The notes under the pieces were generated by a model, which was not told the origin of the DNA, searched no databases, and saw only the letters and a list, made by a program, of their open reading frames with translations. A program made the translations under genes and the position numbers. From an uncultured Carboxylicivirga sp. (lineage in GTDB: Bacteria > Bacteroidota > Bacteroidia > Bacteroidales > Marinilabiliaceae): DNA of 64,000 nt. Position 1 is the stretch's first letter, and each line of letters begins with the position of its first letter. Below are positions 25,827-35,116 of this stretch, piece by piece. The DNA lies in the NCBI RefSeq assembly GCF_963674565.1, contig NZ_OY771430.1, positions 3,162,001 through 3,226,000 of the forward strand, read 5' to 3'.

Positions 25827-28181
25827 ATGGGAACAATAAAGATGTTTAGGGGAACAACCCCACCGTTATTGAAAAAAGGCGAATGGGCTTCGGATGGCCA
25901 GTACGCTTATTTGGGAATGGAACACGAACAATACAAGGTGTTTCAGGGCGTGTTTGACATGAGTAAAGACCAGCAGATAACAGGTTTTGAATACGATGTT
26001 GAACGCAAAGCCATTATTATTCCTTCGGGAACTCCTTTTTCAAAGCTTCAAAGGCTGTTTGATTCCCTGCCCAAAGCATTGAAGTACCACACCAACAAAA
26101 GTGCAAGTATCAGCATTATGTTTGAAGATGGTACTTACATAAACGATTTAGGTACGTTCCTGGTCCTTCGTGATTTCTCCTACCAAATCAACATCTGCTC
26201 ATTGAGCAATAAGGTGGACGGTGTGGTTGGAACATACGTTAAGCCTGTGATTTTCCAAAGTGATAAGGCTATTGAGATTTACAATAGTGCCATCAATTTT
26301 GCAGACATACGCTTTGAATATACCGATGCAGGAAGTGGTGCAATAGCTTTCCTAAACAGTACCACTAACATTGACGATTGCTGTTTTGAAGCAAAGGTCA
26401 ATCAATCTTGTGTATTTGACAGGGGCTACAACAAGATTGTGTTTTCTGATACCTACTTCAAGATGAACAGGGATATTCAGGACACTATACTCGACAGGGC
26501 TTCGGTTGGTTCATTCATCAATATTGCACGTTCAAAATCCGCTCCTGAATACAGACCAAAAACCATTGTTCAGCAAATTAGTGGCGGACTGATAATTGCA
26601 GGGAATGTTGAAGATTTATTGATTTCAGAGAAAAGCCCTGTGTATATGCCCAATGGTGGTATCGAGGTACATGGTGGTTTTGTAACCGACCCTGATGGTA
26701 ATATCAACATTGCCATTCCAACCAAGCTTTCACAGTTGGAAAACGATATGAACCTGACTTCCAATTTTGAGGAACTGCAAAACAAACCAACGACCATTAG
26801 TGCAGAACAGGCAACGGCAATTGAGAACAACAACAAAAAAAGCAGTTACCCACAAGCTGATGCAGAAAAGCTTGCAGGGATTCAGGAAGGTGCTACTGCC
26901 GGGGCTGATTGGAATACCAATATTCAAAATAAGCCAACTACCATATCGACAGAACAATCGGCAGCTATCGAAACGAATACAAAAAAGCGTTCCTATCCCG
27001 AAGCCGATGAAAACAAATTGGCAGGGATTGAAGAATATGCCACCGTTGGAGCTGATTGGGACACGAATGTGCAAAACAAACCTGTAACCATTTCGCCACA
27101 ACAAGCAGCAGAAATTGAAGCCAATAACGCAAAACGCAGTTATCCGCAAGCCGATGAAGACAAGCTTTCAGGCATAGAGGAAAATGCAACTGCCGGAGCT
27201 GATTGGGAAACAAATATTGCCAACAAACCAACTACAATTTCAGAGGAACAGGCGACCGCTATTGAAGCAAACACAGCAAAACGTACTTATCCAGAGGCGG
27301 ATGAAAACAAGTTGGCAGGGATTGAAGAAAACGCTACTGTTGGAGCAGATTGGGAATCCAATATTCAAAATAAACCTGTTACCATATCGGCAGAACAGGC
27401 AGCAGCCATTGAGGCGAATACCGAAAAACGAAGCTACCCACAAGCCGATGAAGACAAGCTTTCAGGCATAGAAGAAAACGCAACTGCCGGGGCTGATTGG
27501 GAGACAAATATTGCCAATAAGCCTACCACTATTTCAGAGGAACAGGCAACCGCTATTGAAGCGAATACAGCTAAACGTTCCTACCCCGAAGCCGATGAAA
27601 ACAAATTGGCAGGGATTGAAGAAGGTGCTACTGTTGGAGCAGATTGGGAATCCAATATCCAAAATAAACCTGTTACCATATCGGCAGAACAGGCAGCAGC
27701 CATTGAAACCAATGCCCAAAAACGAAGCTATCCACAAGCCGACCAGGATAAACTTTCGGGTATTGAAGAAAACGCCACAGCCGGAGCGGATTGGGAGACG
27801 AATATCACCAATAAGCCTACTACCATAACAGCGGAACAAGCAGCAGCTATTGAAGCAAATTCAGCCAAGAACTCTTATCCACAAGATGACAGGGAGAAAC
27901 TTGTAAGCATTGAGAGAAATGCTACAGTTGGGGCTGATTGGGATGTCAACTTGCAGAACATTCCTGACTTTCTGAAAAAGTTCTTACAGGTGTATGCTGA
28001 TTCCGGCATTTTCTCAGGTGAAGATTGGGAAGCAAAGCTAACCGAGATACTGAGCTTCCAAATCAACTTCATGAAAAACTTCGTGGATGCCGATGTGGAT
28101 AGCCTTTCGGTAGATGTTGCAGGGAACAACCTGAAGCTCACATTTAAAGACGAAACAGACAAAACCATTACACTCCAATAA
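25827..28181 (+). CDS. Receptor-binding fibre/spike protein with tandem 49-residue repeats
   Basis: 784 residues. Residues ~1-300 form an N-terminal domain with beta-helix-like character (YNSAINFADIRFEYTDAGSG). About eight tandem repeats of 49 residues follow, each with KLAGIxEnAT[AV]GADW then NKPxTIS.EQAxAIE. The remaining ~80 residues form a C-terminal domain. Such repeats are typical of phage fibre shafts. No tail genes are seen, so this is probably a vertex spike or fibre. Confidence 0.78.
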   Translation: MGTIKMFRGTTPPLLKKGEWASDGQYAYLGMEHEQYKVFQGVFDMSKDQQITGFEYDVERKAIIIPSGTPFSKLQRLFDSLPKALKYHTNKSASISIMFEDGTYINDLGTFLVLRDFSYQINICSLSNKVDGVVGTYVKPVIFQSDKAIEIYNSAINFADIRFEYTDAGSGAIAFLNSTTNIDDCCFEAKVNQSCVFDRGYNKIVFSDTYFKMNRDIQDTILDRASVGSFINIARSKSAPEYRPKTIVQQISGGLIIAGNVEDLLISEKSPVYMPNGGIEVHGGFVTDPDGNINIAIPTKLSQLENDMNLTSNFEELQNKPTTISAEQATAIENNNKKSSYPQADAEKLAGIQEGATAGADWNTNIQNKPTTISTEQSAAIETNTKKRSYPEADENKLAGIEEYATVGADWDTNVQNKPVTISPQQAAEIEANNAKRSYPQADEDKLSGIEENATAGADWETNIANKPTTISEEQATAIEANTAKRTYPEADENKLAGIEENATVGADWESNIQNKPVTISAEQAAAIEANTEKRSYPQADEDKLSGIEENATAGADWETNIANKPTTISEEQATAIEANTAKRSYPEADENKLAGIEEGATVGADWESNIQNKPVTISAEQAAAIETNAQKRSYPQADQDKLSGIEENATAGADWETNITNKPTTITAEQAAAIEANSAKNSYPQDDREKLVSIERNATVGADWDVNLQNIPDFLKKFLQVYADSGIFSGEDWEAKLTEILSFQINFMKNFVDADVDSLSVDVAGNNLKLTFKDETDKTITLQ
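26773..27952 (+). repeat. Tandem 147-bp coding repeats in the fibre gene
   Basis: GCTGATTGG-type (ADW) signatures recur at 147-bp spacing (26904, 27051, 27198 and onward), about eight units. Odd and even units alternate between TAGADW and TVGADW, showing a two-unit higher-order repeat that probably arose by duplication of ~294-bp blocks. Confidence 0.85.
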
Positions 28182-28183
28182 TT

Positions 28184-28684
28184 ATGAAAGCATTAGTTAT
28201 AGCAAGCCTTTTTACGGCATTTATAGCATTGGTAGTTTATCTTACTTCCATTATAGCGGTTCATGGCATCCGTAAATCAATTTCCGATAGCAATTACTTT
28301 TTACGCAAACCTTACAAGCTTGTATTTGAGATTGTGATGTGGGTTTGTGGACTGGCCATCATCATAACAGGTCTTTTCATTAAAGAATCTGCCGATTGGT
28401 GGGTTATCGGAGGCGGTATCGGAATCTTTTTAGTTGGTGTATTTTCTGACTTCAAGCGAAACCTGTTAATCCGTATTGCTCACTATGTATCGGCAATCGG
28501 TGGTTTTACACTCCTTGGATTAAGCTATTATTTCAGTTTTGGAAATATCGAATACACCATTATCATTGCTATTTCAGCTTTGATTGCAACAGGCTTTGCA
28601 GATAAACGCATTTGGTGTTTGGAGCTGACAATGGCAGCGGAGATATTCGTAGGTCTTTTCTATTTGGCTCACACAATCATGTAG
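28184..28684 (+). CDS. Polytopic membrane protein
   Basis: 166 residues with about five membrane helices (MKALVIASLFTAFIALVVYL, then LVFEIVMWVCGLAIIITGLF, WWVIGGGIGIFLVGVF, IAHYVSAIGGFTLLGLSYYF, and a C-terminal pair). It follows the fibre gene by 2 bp and precedes the methyltransferase gene by 12 bp. It could be a virion membrane, superinfection-exclusion or holin-type protein. No family is recognised. Confidence 0.6.
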   Translation: MKALVIASLFTAFIALVVYLTSIIAVHGIRKSISDSNYFLRKPYKLVFEIVMWVCGLAIIITGLFIKESADWWVIGGGIGIFLVGVFSDFKRNLLIRIAHYVSAIGGFTLLGLSYYFSFGNIEYTIIIAISALIATGFADKRIWCLELTMAAEIFVGLFYLAHTIM

Positions 28685-28696
28685 TTCTGGTTTTTC

Positions 28697-30499
28697 ATGG
28701 ATAAAAAGGGCTACATATCAAGGATTCGTGAGGATTTAAAAGCGGAGCGTAAACACTCTAAAACCACTATTGAAAGCATTGCCAAAAGCTTCGGTATTAT
28801 CAATAAAAACATGGTTAAAGAATTTACCGAACTGGCAATAATCCTTAATGCAAGAGAGATTGCACACGATAGTTCGCTTACACTTTACGAAAAGTACCTT
28901 GATATTGTAGCCCTGTATCAATCACAGGTTAATCTTTCCATGCGAACAAGCATGAGTGTACTCATGCAGCAATATTCCACTCCGGCACCTATTTCATTCC
29001 TGGCATCGAGTTATATTTTAAAACAAGAAAGTTTATCAGGTTATAAGGCTTTTAAGAACATTGTAAAAGGAAGCACTAAGGGTAAAATTGTCGGCAATGC
29101 TCACCTAACCAATGACAAAAACGACTTTCCAAAGTATTTAGAACCATCGGCAGGGAACGGACTTTTAACCATTGCTTTGCCTTATCATTTTACCCATGTT
29201 AATGAGTTGGACGATGTAAGGCTTGCCAACCTGAAAGAACAACCTTTTGCAAAGGTCAGCTCTTGGGATGCTTTAAAGCCTCCGGCAGCGTATAACCGAA
29301 CCTTTGACGGTATAGTTACAAATCCTCCTTTCGGTTCACTTTCTCAACCAGAACTTTTCGGGAAATTTAAAATCAAGCGATTGGAACATGCAATGGCATT
29401 AAACGCTTTGCGTTGCATGAAAGATGACGGTAAGGCAGCTATTATCATTGGCGGTCATACTACTTGGGACGAACATGGTCGTGTAACCGCAGGAACGAAC
29501 CGTATTTTCCTGAATTACCTCTACCACTTTTACAACGTAGAAGATATTATCCCCATTAATGGCAAAAAGCTTTACTCCAGACAAGGAACATCAATCAATA
29601 CAAGGTTAATTTTGATTGATGGAGCAAAGGCAGTTCCCGATGGAGCAGCTCCGCTTAAAAATAAATTGCACAGCACCGTTGTCAATACCCATGAACAACT
29701 TTGGGACAGGGTTGGTTTAGGCAACAACACAAGTCCAAAACCACAAACCAAAGATGTGAAAATCATTAAGCTTCGTGCGAAAGCCATCCTGATAAAGCAA
29801 AAACAGCTTTCATTATCACTTGGTAATCTCCCAACGGCAAACCGACCATTACGCATTTTGGTAGCTTGTGAAGAAAGCCAAACCGTAACAATGGCACTCC
29901 GCAGTCGGGGGCATGAAGCTTATAGCTGTGACATTCTTCCGACCACAGGAAAGCATCCTGAATGGCACATACAAGACGATGTATTGAATCAATTGGATAA
30001 GGGTTGGGATATGATGATTGCTTTTCCTCCATGCACCTACCTGACTGTTTCAGGCAATGCGTGGATGCACGACCCCCAGCGACAAAAAGAACGCAAGAAA
30101 GCATTGGCTTTTATCCGAAAATTGATGAAAGCTCCGATTGATAAAATTGCCATTGAAAACCCCATTGGTGTTATCAGTACCGCAATACGCCAGCCTGACC
30201 AAATCATTCAGCCCTACTACTTTGGCGACAATGCGAAGAAATCAACTTGTTTGTGGCTAAAGAACTTACCGCTTTTAGAACCAACCGATATGCTTGATGA
30301 AGACCAATTGGAATACAAGCATTGGTACGACAAAAAGAAAAAACGTTGGAGAAGGCAACCGCTTTGGTACTATCAGGCAAGGGATTTAAGCGATGAAGAA
30401 AGACGTAGGGTTCGCAGTAAGACCTTTCAGGGGATTGCCGATGCAATGGCTGACCAATGGACGGTAGAACAGCAAGTAAATAACAGAAAAACTGCCTAA
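28697..30499 (+). CDS. Fusion of an N6-adenine methyltransferase and a cytosine-methyltransferase-like domain
   Basis: 600 residues. A helical lead precedes an adenine methyltransferase with EPSAGNG (near 149) and TNPPFGSL (near 207). Then the motif KLRAKAILIKQKQL (near 356-369) occurs, followed by a second Rossmann methyltransferase-like domain (ILVACEESQTVTMAL; FPPCTYL near 442 with the candidate catalytic Cys; ENP near 475). The motif marks the C-terminus in neighbouring proteins, so this gene may be a fusion of two ancestral genes. It probably protects or marks the element's DNA. Confidence 0.78.
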   Translation: MDKKGYISRIREDLKAERKHSKTTIESIAKSFGIINKNMVKEFTELAIILNAREIAHDSSLTLYEKYLDIVALYQSQVNLSMRTSMSVLMQQYSTPAPISFLASSYILKQESLSGYKAFKNIVKGSTKGKIVGNAHLTNDKNDFPKYLEPSAGNGLLTIALPYHFTHVNELDDVRLANLKEQPFAKVSSWDALKPPAAYNRTFDGIVTNPPFGSLSQPELFGKFKIKRLEHAMALNALRCMKDDGKAAIIIGGHTTWDEHGRVTAGTNRIFLNYLYHFYNVEDIIPINGKKLYSRQGTSINTRLILIDGAKAVPDGAAPLKNKLHSTVVNTHEQLWDRVGLGNNTSPKPQTKDVKIIKLRAKAILIKQKQLSLSLGNLPTANRPLRILVACEESQTVTMALRSRGHEAYSCDILPTTGKHPEWHIQDDVLNQLDKGWDMMIAFPPCTYLTVSGNAWMHDPQRQKERKKALAFIRKLMKAPIDKIAIENPIGVISTAIRQPDQIIQPYYFGDNAKKSTCLWLKNLPLLEPTDMLDEDQLEYKHWYDKKKKRWRRQPLWYYQARDLSDEERRRVRSKTFQGIADAMADQWTVEQQVNNRKTA

Positions 30500-30501
30500 C
30501 C

Positions 30502-31194
30502 ATGAAGATACTGAACTTATATAGTGGCTTGGGCGGAAATCGCAAATTGTGGAAAGGCGTTAGTGTTACTGCTGTTGAGAATAACAAGCAGATAGCAGCC
30601 GTTTACAAAAAGCATTTTCCTAATGATAAGATTGTGATTGGTGATGCACATGATTACCTGGTCCGCAATTTTCGTGACTATGATTTTATTTGGAGCAGTC
30701 CACCGTGTCAGAGCCACAGCAAAATGATGAGAGCCACACGGCACACCATCAACAAATATCCTGACTTAAAACTCTATGAAGAAATCCTTTTACTCAAATA
30801 CTTCTTCAAGGGCAATTGGGTAGTTGAAAATGTTGCTCCCTACTACGAACCTCTTATAGAACCGACCGCCAAAATCGGAAGACATCTGTTTTGGAGCAAT
30901 TACCATATCGAGGCAATTGACATTCCGGGGATGAATGGCATTTTTTCTGCCACTACGCAGGAACTCAAAAAGCAATTAGGCTTCAATTATAAGGGCAATA
31001 TCTACTACAAAGGTAATCACGATGCAGGGCAAGTGCTTCGCAATTGTGTACACCCGAAGCTTGGGCTGCATGTACTCAATCAGGTTAGTAAAGGCAAAGC
31101 AAAAAGGAAAGCTTTCATTCAGCAACATCAAATAAAGGCAAAGGCAATCGAATTAAAACAGAAGCAGTATGAAACAGGAAATAACATTTACTAA
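30502..31194 (+). CDS. DNA cytosine-5 methyltransferase-like protein
   Basis: 230 residues. It starts MKILNLYSGLGGN (AdoMet motif I), with SSPPCQSHS near residue 70 (motif IV, catalytic Cys) and VVENVAPYY near 110 (motif VI ENV). It is shorter than typical C5 enzymes and lacks an obvious target-recognition domain. The C-terminus (QIKAKAIELKQKQYETGN) is a variant of the motif shared with its neighbours. It overlaps the helicase gene by 26 bp. Confidence 0.78.
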   Translation: MKILNLYSGLGGNRKLWKGVSVTAVENNKQIAAVYKKHFPNDKIVIGDAHDYLVRNFRDYDFIWSSPPCQSHSKMMRATRHTINKYPDLKLYEEILLLKYFFKGNWVVENVAPYYEPLIEPTAKIGRHLFWSNYHIEAIDIPGMNGIFSATTQELKKQLGFNYKGNIYYKGNHDAGQVLRNCVHPKLGLHVLNQVSKGKAKRKAFIQQHQIKAKAIELKQKQYETGNNIY

Positions 31195-34100
31195 GAACAG
31201 CATTACCATAAAGTTCGGTAGCGTTCCAACAAAACATATATCGGCAAGGCTTATTGAATTGGGTTTTAAAACCACCAATAATAAAAGCTTTGTCCGCACC
31301 AAAAAGCTGGCTCAGAACGAGCATGAGTATTTACAAGGAATGTTCGGTCATAAAGGGCTGGGCATGGCTTATATCCCGACAGCCGAAAAAGGTTTTATCC
31401 TGGATACAACAGTTCCCGATTCAATGGGTCACGAAATGCACATCGCTATCCGAAAAGTAAAGAAAAGTATCGGGATGCCTTTGTTTGACTATGTTGCCGA
31501 GAAACTCGATTACAACAATGACGAGCTTGTTAAGTCGCTTTCATGCGAACAGATTGATGCCGTTTCATTAGCCATTTACAATATCGAGAAACGTGGCCAG
31601 GGAATCATTGTTGGCGACCAAACAGGAATCGGTAAAGGTAGAACCGCAGCAGCTTTAATCCGCTACGGTGTTAAAAGTGGTCTGCAACCTGTGTTTTTAT
31701 CAGAAAAGCCCAACCTGTTTACTGACCTTTATCGTGATTTATCTGACATTGGAAGTTCTGCCCTGGTTCCGTTTATCGTGAACACCAAAGAGAATAAAAC
31801 CAATGTGAAGGACAAAAGTGGTGAAGTTGTTTATACAGCTCCCGAAAAGCCCACACAAGAAAGGATTATTAAGGGTAAGCAAGTACCCAACAATTACAAT
31901 TTTGTTTGTGCCACTTATTCGCAGTTCAACCAACCCAAAAAGCCAGCAAAGCAAGAGTTTTTAAGTGCTGCAAGTAGTGGTAATATCATCATAATGGACG
32001 AAGCTCACAATGCTTCGGGAAGCTCCAATACAGGTGAGTTCATGCAAGATGTATTAAGGCAAACCAAAGGCGTTTGTTTCCTTTCAGCCACCTTCGCAAA
32101 GCGACCTGATAACATGCCGATTTACGCTCAAAAAACCTCAATGAGCGATGCCAATATGAGCAAAGAGGATTTGGTAGAAGCCATCACTAAAGGCGGTGTA
32201 GCATTGCAAGAAGTATTGGCTGCACAGTTGGTTTCCGAGGGGCAAATGATTAGACGTGAACGCTCCTTTGAAGGTGTGGAAGTTAACTACATTGAGCTAA
32301 AAGAAAAAGCCCAACAGCAAGCAGAAACTGCCGATAAGGTTACTTCCATAATCCGGGATATAATCGGGTTTCAGGAGAAGTACATCAATAAACAGGTTGA
32401 TGAGCTTGATAAGATTGCAGCAGCCGAAAGTAAGGAGGTTGAAACTCGCAAGGGAACTGAGAAAGCCGGGGTTGATAATATTCCATATTTCTCAAAGGTT
32501 TTCAATGTCATTAACCAATTGCTTTTTAGCTTGAATGCTTCCGATGTTGCCGAACATGCCATCAAGAGACTGAAAGAAGGTAAGAAACCAATTATTGCCT
32601 TTGCTTCAACGATGGGAAGCTTTTTAGAGGGAATGGCAAAACCCGATGATGTGATTAACGGTGATTTTTCTACCGTTCTGGAAAAGGGATTGGATTCTGT
32701 TCTACGCTACACCGAAAAGGATATTGATGGTGAATCACAGGGCAAGCAGTTCAATATTGCCGATTTATCAGAAGATGCTCAATTGGCTTACCATGATATT
32801 ATCAGGCGAATAGAACAAGCTTCAACAGGTATCACTATCAGTCCGCTTGATTTGATAATTCAAAAAATTAAAGAAGCCGGGTATTCAGTTGGTGAAGTTA
32901 CAGGGCGAAAGCTTTGTGTACAGTACAATTCCACCAAAGCAAAGAATACAACCGCACTCGTGATGAGCCGAAAAAAGGAAAACACAGCAGACTTATTCCG
33001 TCAATTCAACGACAATGAAATTGACTGTTTGTTGATTAATCAAAGTGGTTCAACAGGAGCTTCGGCACATGCCATTGTCACCGATAAGGTGCCAGCAGAA
33101 AAAGTGAAGCAGCGTGTGATGGTGATACTCCAACCTGAACTGAACATCAACACCGAAATTCAGAAACGTGGACGTATCAACCGCACAGGGCAGATAATGA
33201 AACCGATTTACGATTACATTATCTCATCCATCCCTGCACAAAAGCGGTTTATGATGATGCTCAAAAAGAAGCTGAAATCATTGGATGCCAATACTACCTC
33301 TAACCAAAAGAGCAGTAAATCACAATTAGAATCGGATGACTTTCTAAATAAGTACGGTGACAAAGTGGTTCGCCAATACATGTTGGAGAATGAAGAGCTA
33401 AACAAAGCCCTGGATAATCCACTAAAATTTGAAGGAAAAGACAGCGATGAGACACCATCCGAAGGTGATGCTTCAAAAGTAACAGGACGTGTGGCTGTTT
33501 TATCGGTAAAGGAACAAGAGAAGTTTTACCAAGAGGTTATTGAGCGATACAACGACTATGTGGAATACCTCAAGCAAGCCGATGAATACGACCTTGAGGT
33601 AGAAGTCCTGAACTTAAAAGCGGAATCACTTGAAAAGCGTGTTGTGATTGCCGGAAAAGGTGGGCGTTCGGTATTTGGTAACGATACCTATTTGGAAAAA
33701 TGCGAATGCAACGTACTCAAAAAGCCATACGGCAAACCAGAACTTGAAAAGCTGATTCAAAAACAACTTGAAGGAAAACACCCCGACAGCATTTCTGAAG
33801 AAATAGTTTCGGCACACGAAAAGTTCGTAGATGACAAGCTAAATGACGATTTAAAAGCGTTGGAAGAAAAGTACAAAGAGCTTATAAATGGTCTTACAGA
33901 AGAAAAAGGCTATCAGAAAATTCCTGTGTTTGACAAAGCAGCACAAAGGGATTACATCGCTGAACGTACCGAAGAAATTCAGGAAGGAAAACAAGCCGAG
34001 ATTACCAAAACTAAAACACAAAGCGAGAACCGTAAACGCTATCTGAACAACTTTTTTAAATTCTTTAAAGTCGGTCATGGTTATTTCTATCCGGCAGTCA

Positions 34101-35116
34101 GTTTTGAAACCGATAGCAGTTCCAATTCATACGGTGTATTTCTTGGCTTTGATATTAACCCCAAACGCAAGAACCCTTATGCTCCGTCATCGGTAAAGCT
34201 TCGTTTTGCTATTTCGGACAGTCGTAAATACATCGTTCTCCCTGCATCGGGCGATACCGCCAAAGAAATTGAGCGTGTAATGAGCCGTAGTATGCAGCTC
34301 ACAACAGGGCAAAAAGAAAGCTTGATTGAGCGTTGGGATGAAGCCATTAAAGACTTTACAGCAGACAGACAAATCCGCTACATCGTTACAGGAAATATAC
34401 TTCAAGGTTCTGCCGATTTTCCCGGTAAGTTGGTAAGCTTTACTACCCAAGGCAGAGGTATTCAGAAAGGTATATTAATGAGTGAGGCATGGTCGCCTGA
34501 CAATAACGATAATAAAGCAGACAACTATGTTGTAGCTCCAATAGCCAAACTGCAAAAGCACATAATGAGCCTTCGTAATGGGGCTACCATTGCCACCGAA
34601 AACAGGATTACAATAGCCAGGCATTATGATGGCACGTTTAAGGTCATCATGCCAAAAACTAAAACCCATATTCCTATTTACACTGACAAGGAAGTGGTGA
34701 AGCTCCTGGTTAATAATCGGGATGGTTTTGAAATGGTATCGGGCAATATGAGAGCTTCTGTGGAAGAAAGCAAAATGCCCAAACTTCTTAATCTGCTTGG
34801 TGAACGGTTCAGCCTTTCTGTTAAAATCCCACGCCATTATTACGATGAGTTTTTGGATAAGGGAACGAAACGCAACAACTCTACTGATAGCCTTACCAAT
34901 GAAGCAATGCAGATGTTTGAGCAAGACAAAAAGGAATTTCCTAAACGACTGGCCAAACAAAAGCAATCCGCTCCAAAAGGCAAGAAAATAAGCATTGACA
35001 AGGGTAAGCAATTGAAACTTGTAAAACTTCGTGCCAAGGCAATCCTGATTAAGCAAAAACAGCTTCGGGCAGTTGCCGGGCTTGGCACTCACCCTAAAAT
35101 CAAGACCATACTATGA
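31169..35116 (+). CDS. Strawberry-notch-like SF2 helicase polyvalent protein
   Basis: 1315 residues. Walker A is GDQTGIGKGRT near 148-158, DEAH near 276 (IIMDEAHNASG) and SATFAKRP near 307. The helicase C-terminal signature lies near 650-690 (LNINTEIQKRGRINRTGQ), as in strawberry-notch-type enzymes of phages and conjugative elements. The C-terminal third is of unknown fold and ends with KLVKLRAKAILIKQKQL about 25 residues before the stop. It may be delivered with the DNA and act at genome entry. It overlaps the next gene by 4 bp. Confidence 0.82.
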   Translation: MKQEITFTKNSITIKFGSVPTKHISARLIELGFKTTNNKSFVRTKKLAQNEHEYLQGMFGHKGLGMAYIPTAEKGFILDTTVPDSMGHEMHIAIRKVKKSIGMPLFDYVAEKLDYNNDELVKSLSCEQIDAVSLAIYNIEKRGQGIIVGDQTGIGKGRTAAALIRYGVKSGLQPVFLSEKPNLFTDLYRDLSDIGSSALVPFIVNTKENKTNVKDKSGEVVYTAPEKPTQERIIKGKQVPNNYNFVCATYSQFNQPKKPAKQEFLSAASSGNIIIMDEAHNASGSSNTGEFMQDVLRQTKGVCFLSATFAKRPDNMPIYAQKTSMSDANMSKEDLVEAITKGGVALQEVLAAQLVSEGQMIRRERSFEGVEVNYIELKEKAQQQAETADKVTSIIRDIIGFQEKYINKQVDELDKIAAAESKEVETRKGTEKAGVDNIPYFSKVFNVINQLLFSLNASDVAEHAIKRLKEGKKPIIAFASTMGSFLEGMAKPDDVINGDFSTVLEKGLDSVLRYTEKDIDGESQGKQFNIADLSEDAQLAYHDIIRRIEQASTGITISPLDLIIQKIKEAGYSVGEVTGRKLCVQYNSTKAKNTTALVMSRKKENTADLFRQFNDNEIDCLLINQSGSTGASAHAIVTDKVPAEKVKQRVMVILQPELNINTEIQKRGRINRTGQIMKPIYDYIISSIPAQKRFMMMLKKKLKSLDANTTSNQKSSKSQLESDDFLNKYGDKVVRQYMLENEELNKALDNPLKFEGKDSDETPSEGDASKVTGRVAVLSVKEQEKFYQEVIERYNDYVEYLKQADEYDLEVEVLNLKAESLEKRVVIAGKGGRSVFGNDTYLEKCECNVLKKPYGKPELEKLIQKQLEGKHPDSISEEIVSAHEKFVDDKLNDDLKALEEKYKELINGLTEEKGYQKIPVFDKAAQRDYIAERTEEIQEGKQAEITKTKTQSENRKRYLNNFFKFFKVGHGYFYPAVSFETDSSSNSYGVFLGFDINPKRKNPYAPSSVKLRFAISDSRKYIVLPASGDTAKEIERVMSRSMQLTTGQKESLIERWDEAIKDFTADRQIRYIVTGNILQGSADFPGKLVSFTTQGRGIQKGILMSEAWSPDNNDNKADNYVVAPIAKLQKHIMSLRNGATIATENRITIARHYDGTFKVIMPKTKTHIPIYTDKEVVKLLVNNRDGFEMVSGNMRASVEESKMPKLLNLLGERFSLSVKIPRHYYDEFLDKGTKRNNSTDSLTNEAMQMFEQDKKEFPKRLAKQKQSAPKGKKISIDKGKQLKLVKLRAKAILIKQKQLRAVAGLGTHPKIKTIL

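Noticed and set aside
26730..27840. Several long minus-strand and out-of-frame ORFs opposite the fibre repeats
   Set aside because: They exist because the repeat period (147 bp) is a multiple of three; their sequences are repetitive, Cys/Phe-rich and unlike proteins.
26773..27952. Tandem repeats considered as a CRISPR array
   Set aside because: The whole repeat is coding, the unit is 147 bp and there are no unique spacers.
34475..35092. A 205-codon minus-strand ORF inside the helicase gene
   Set aside because: It lies opposite a conserved, continuous helicase frame and has Cys/Phe/His-rich composition typical of antisense frames.
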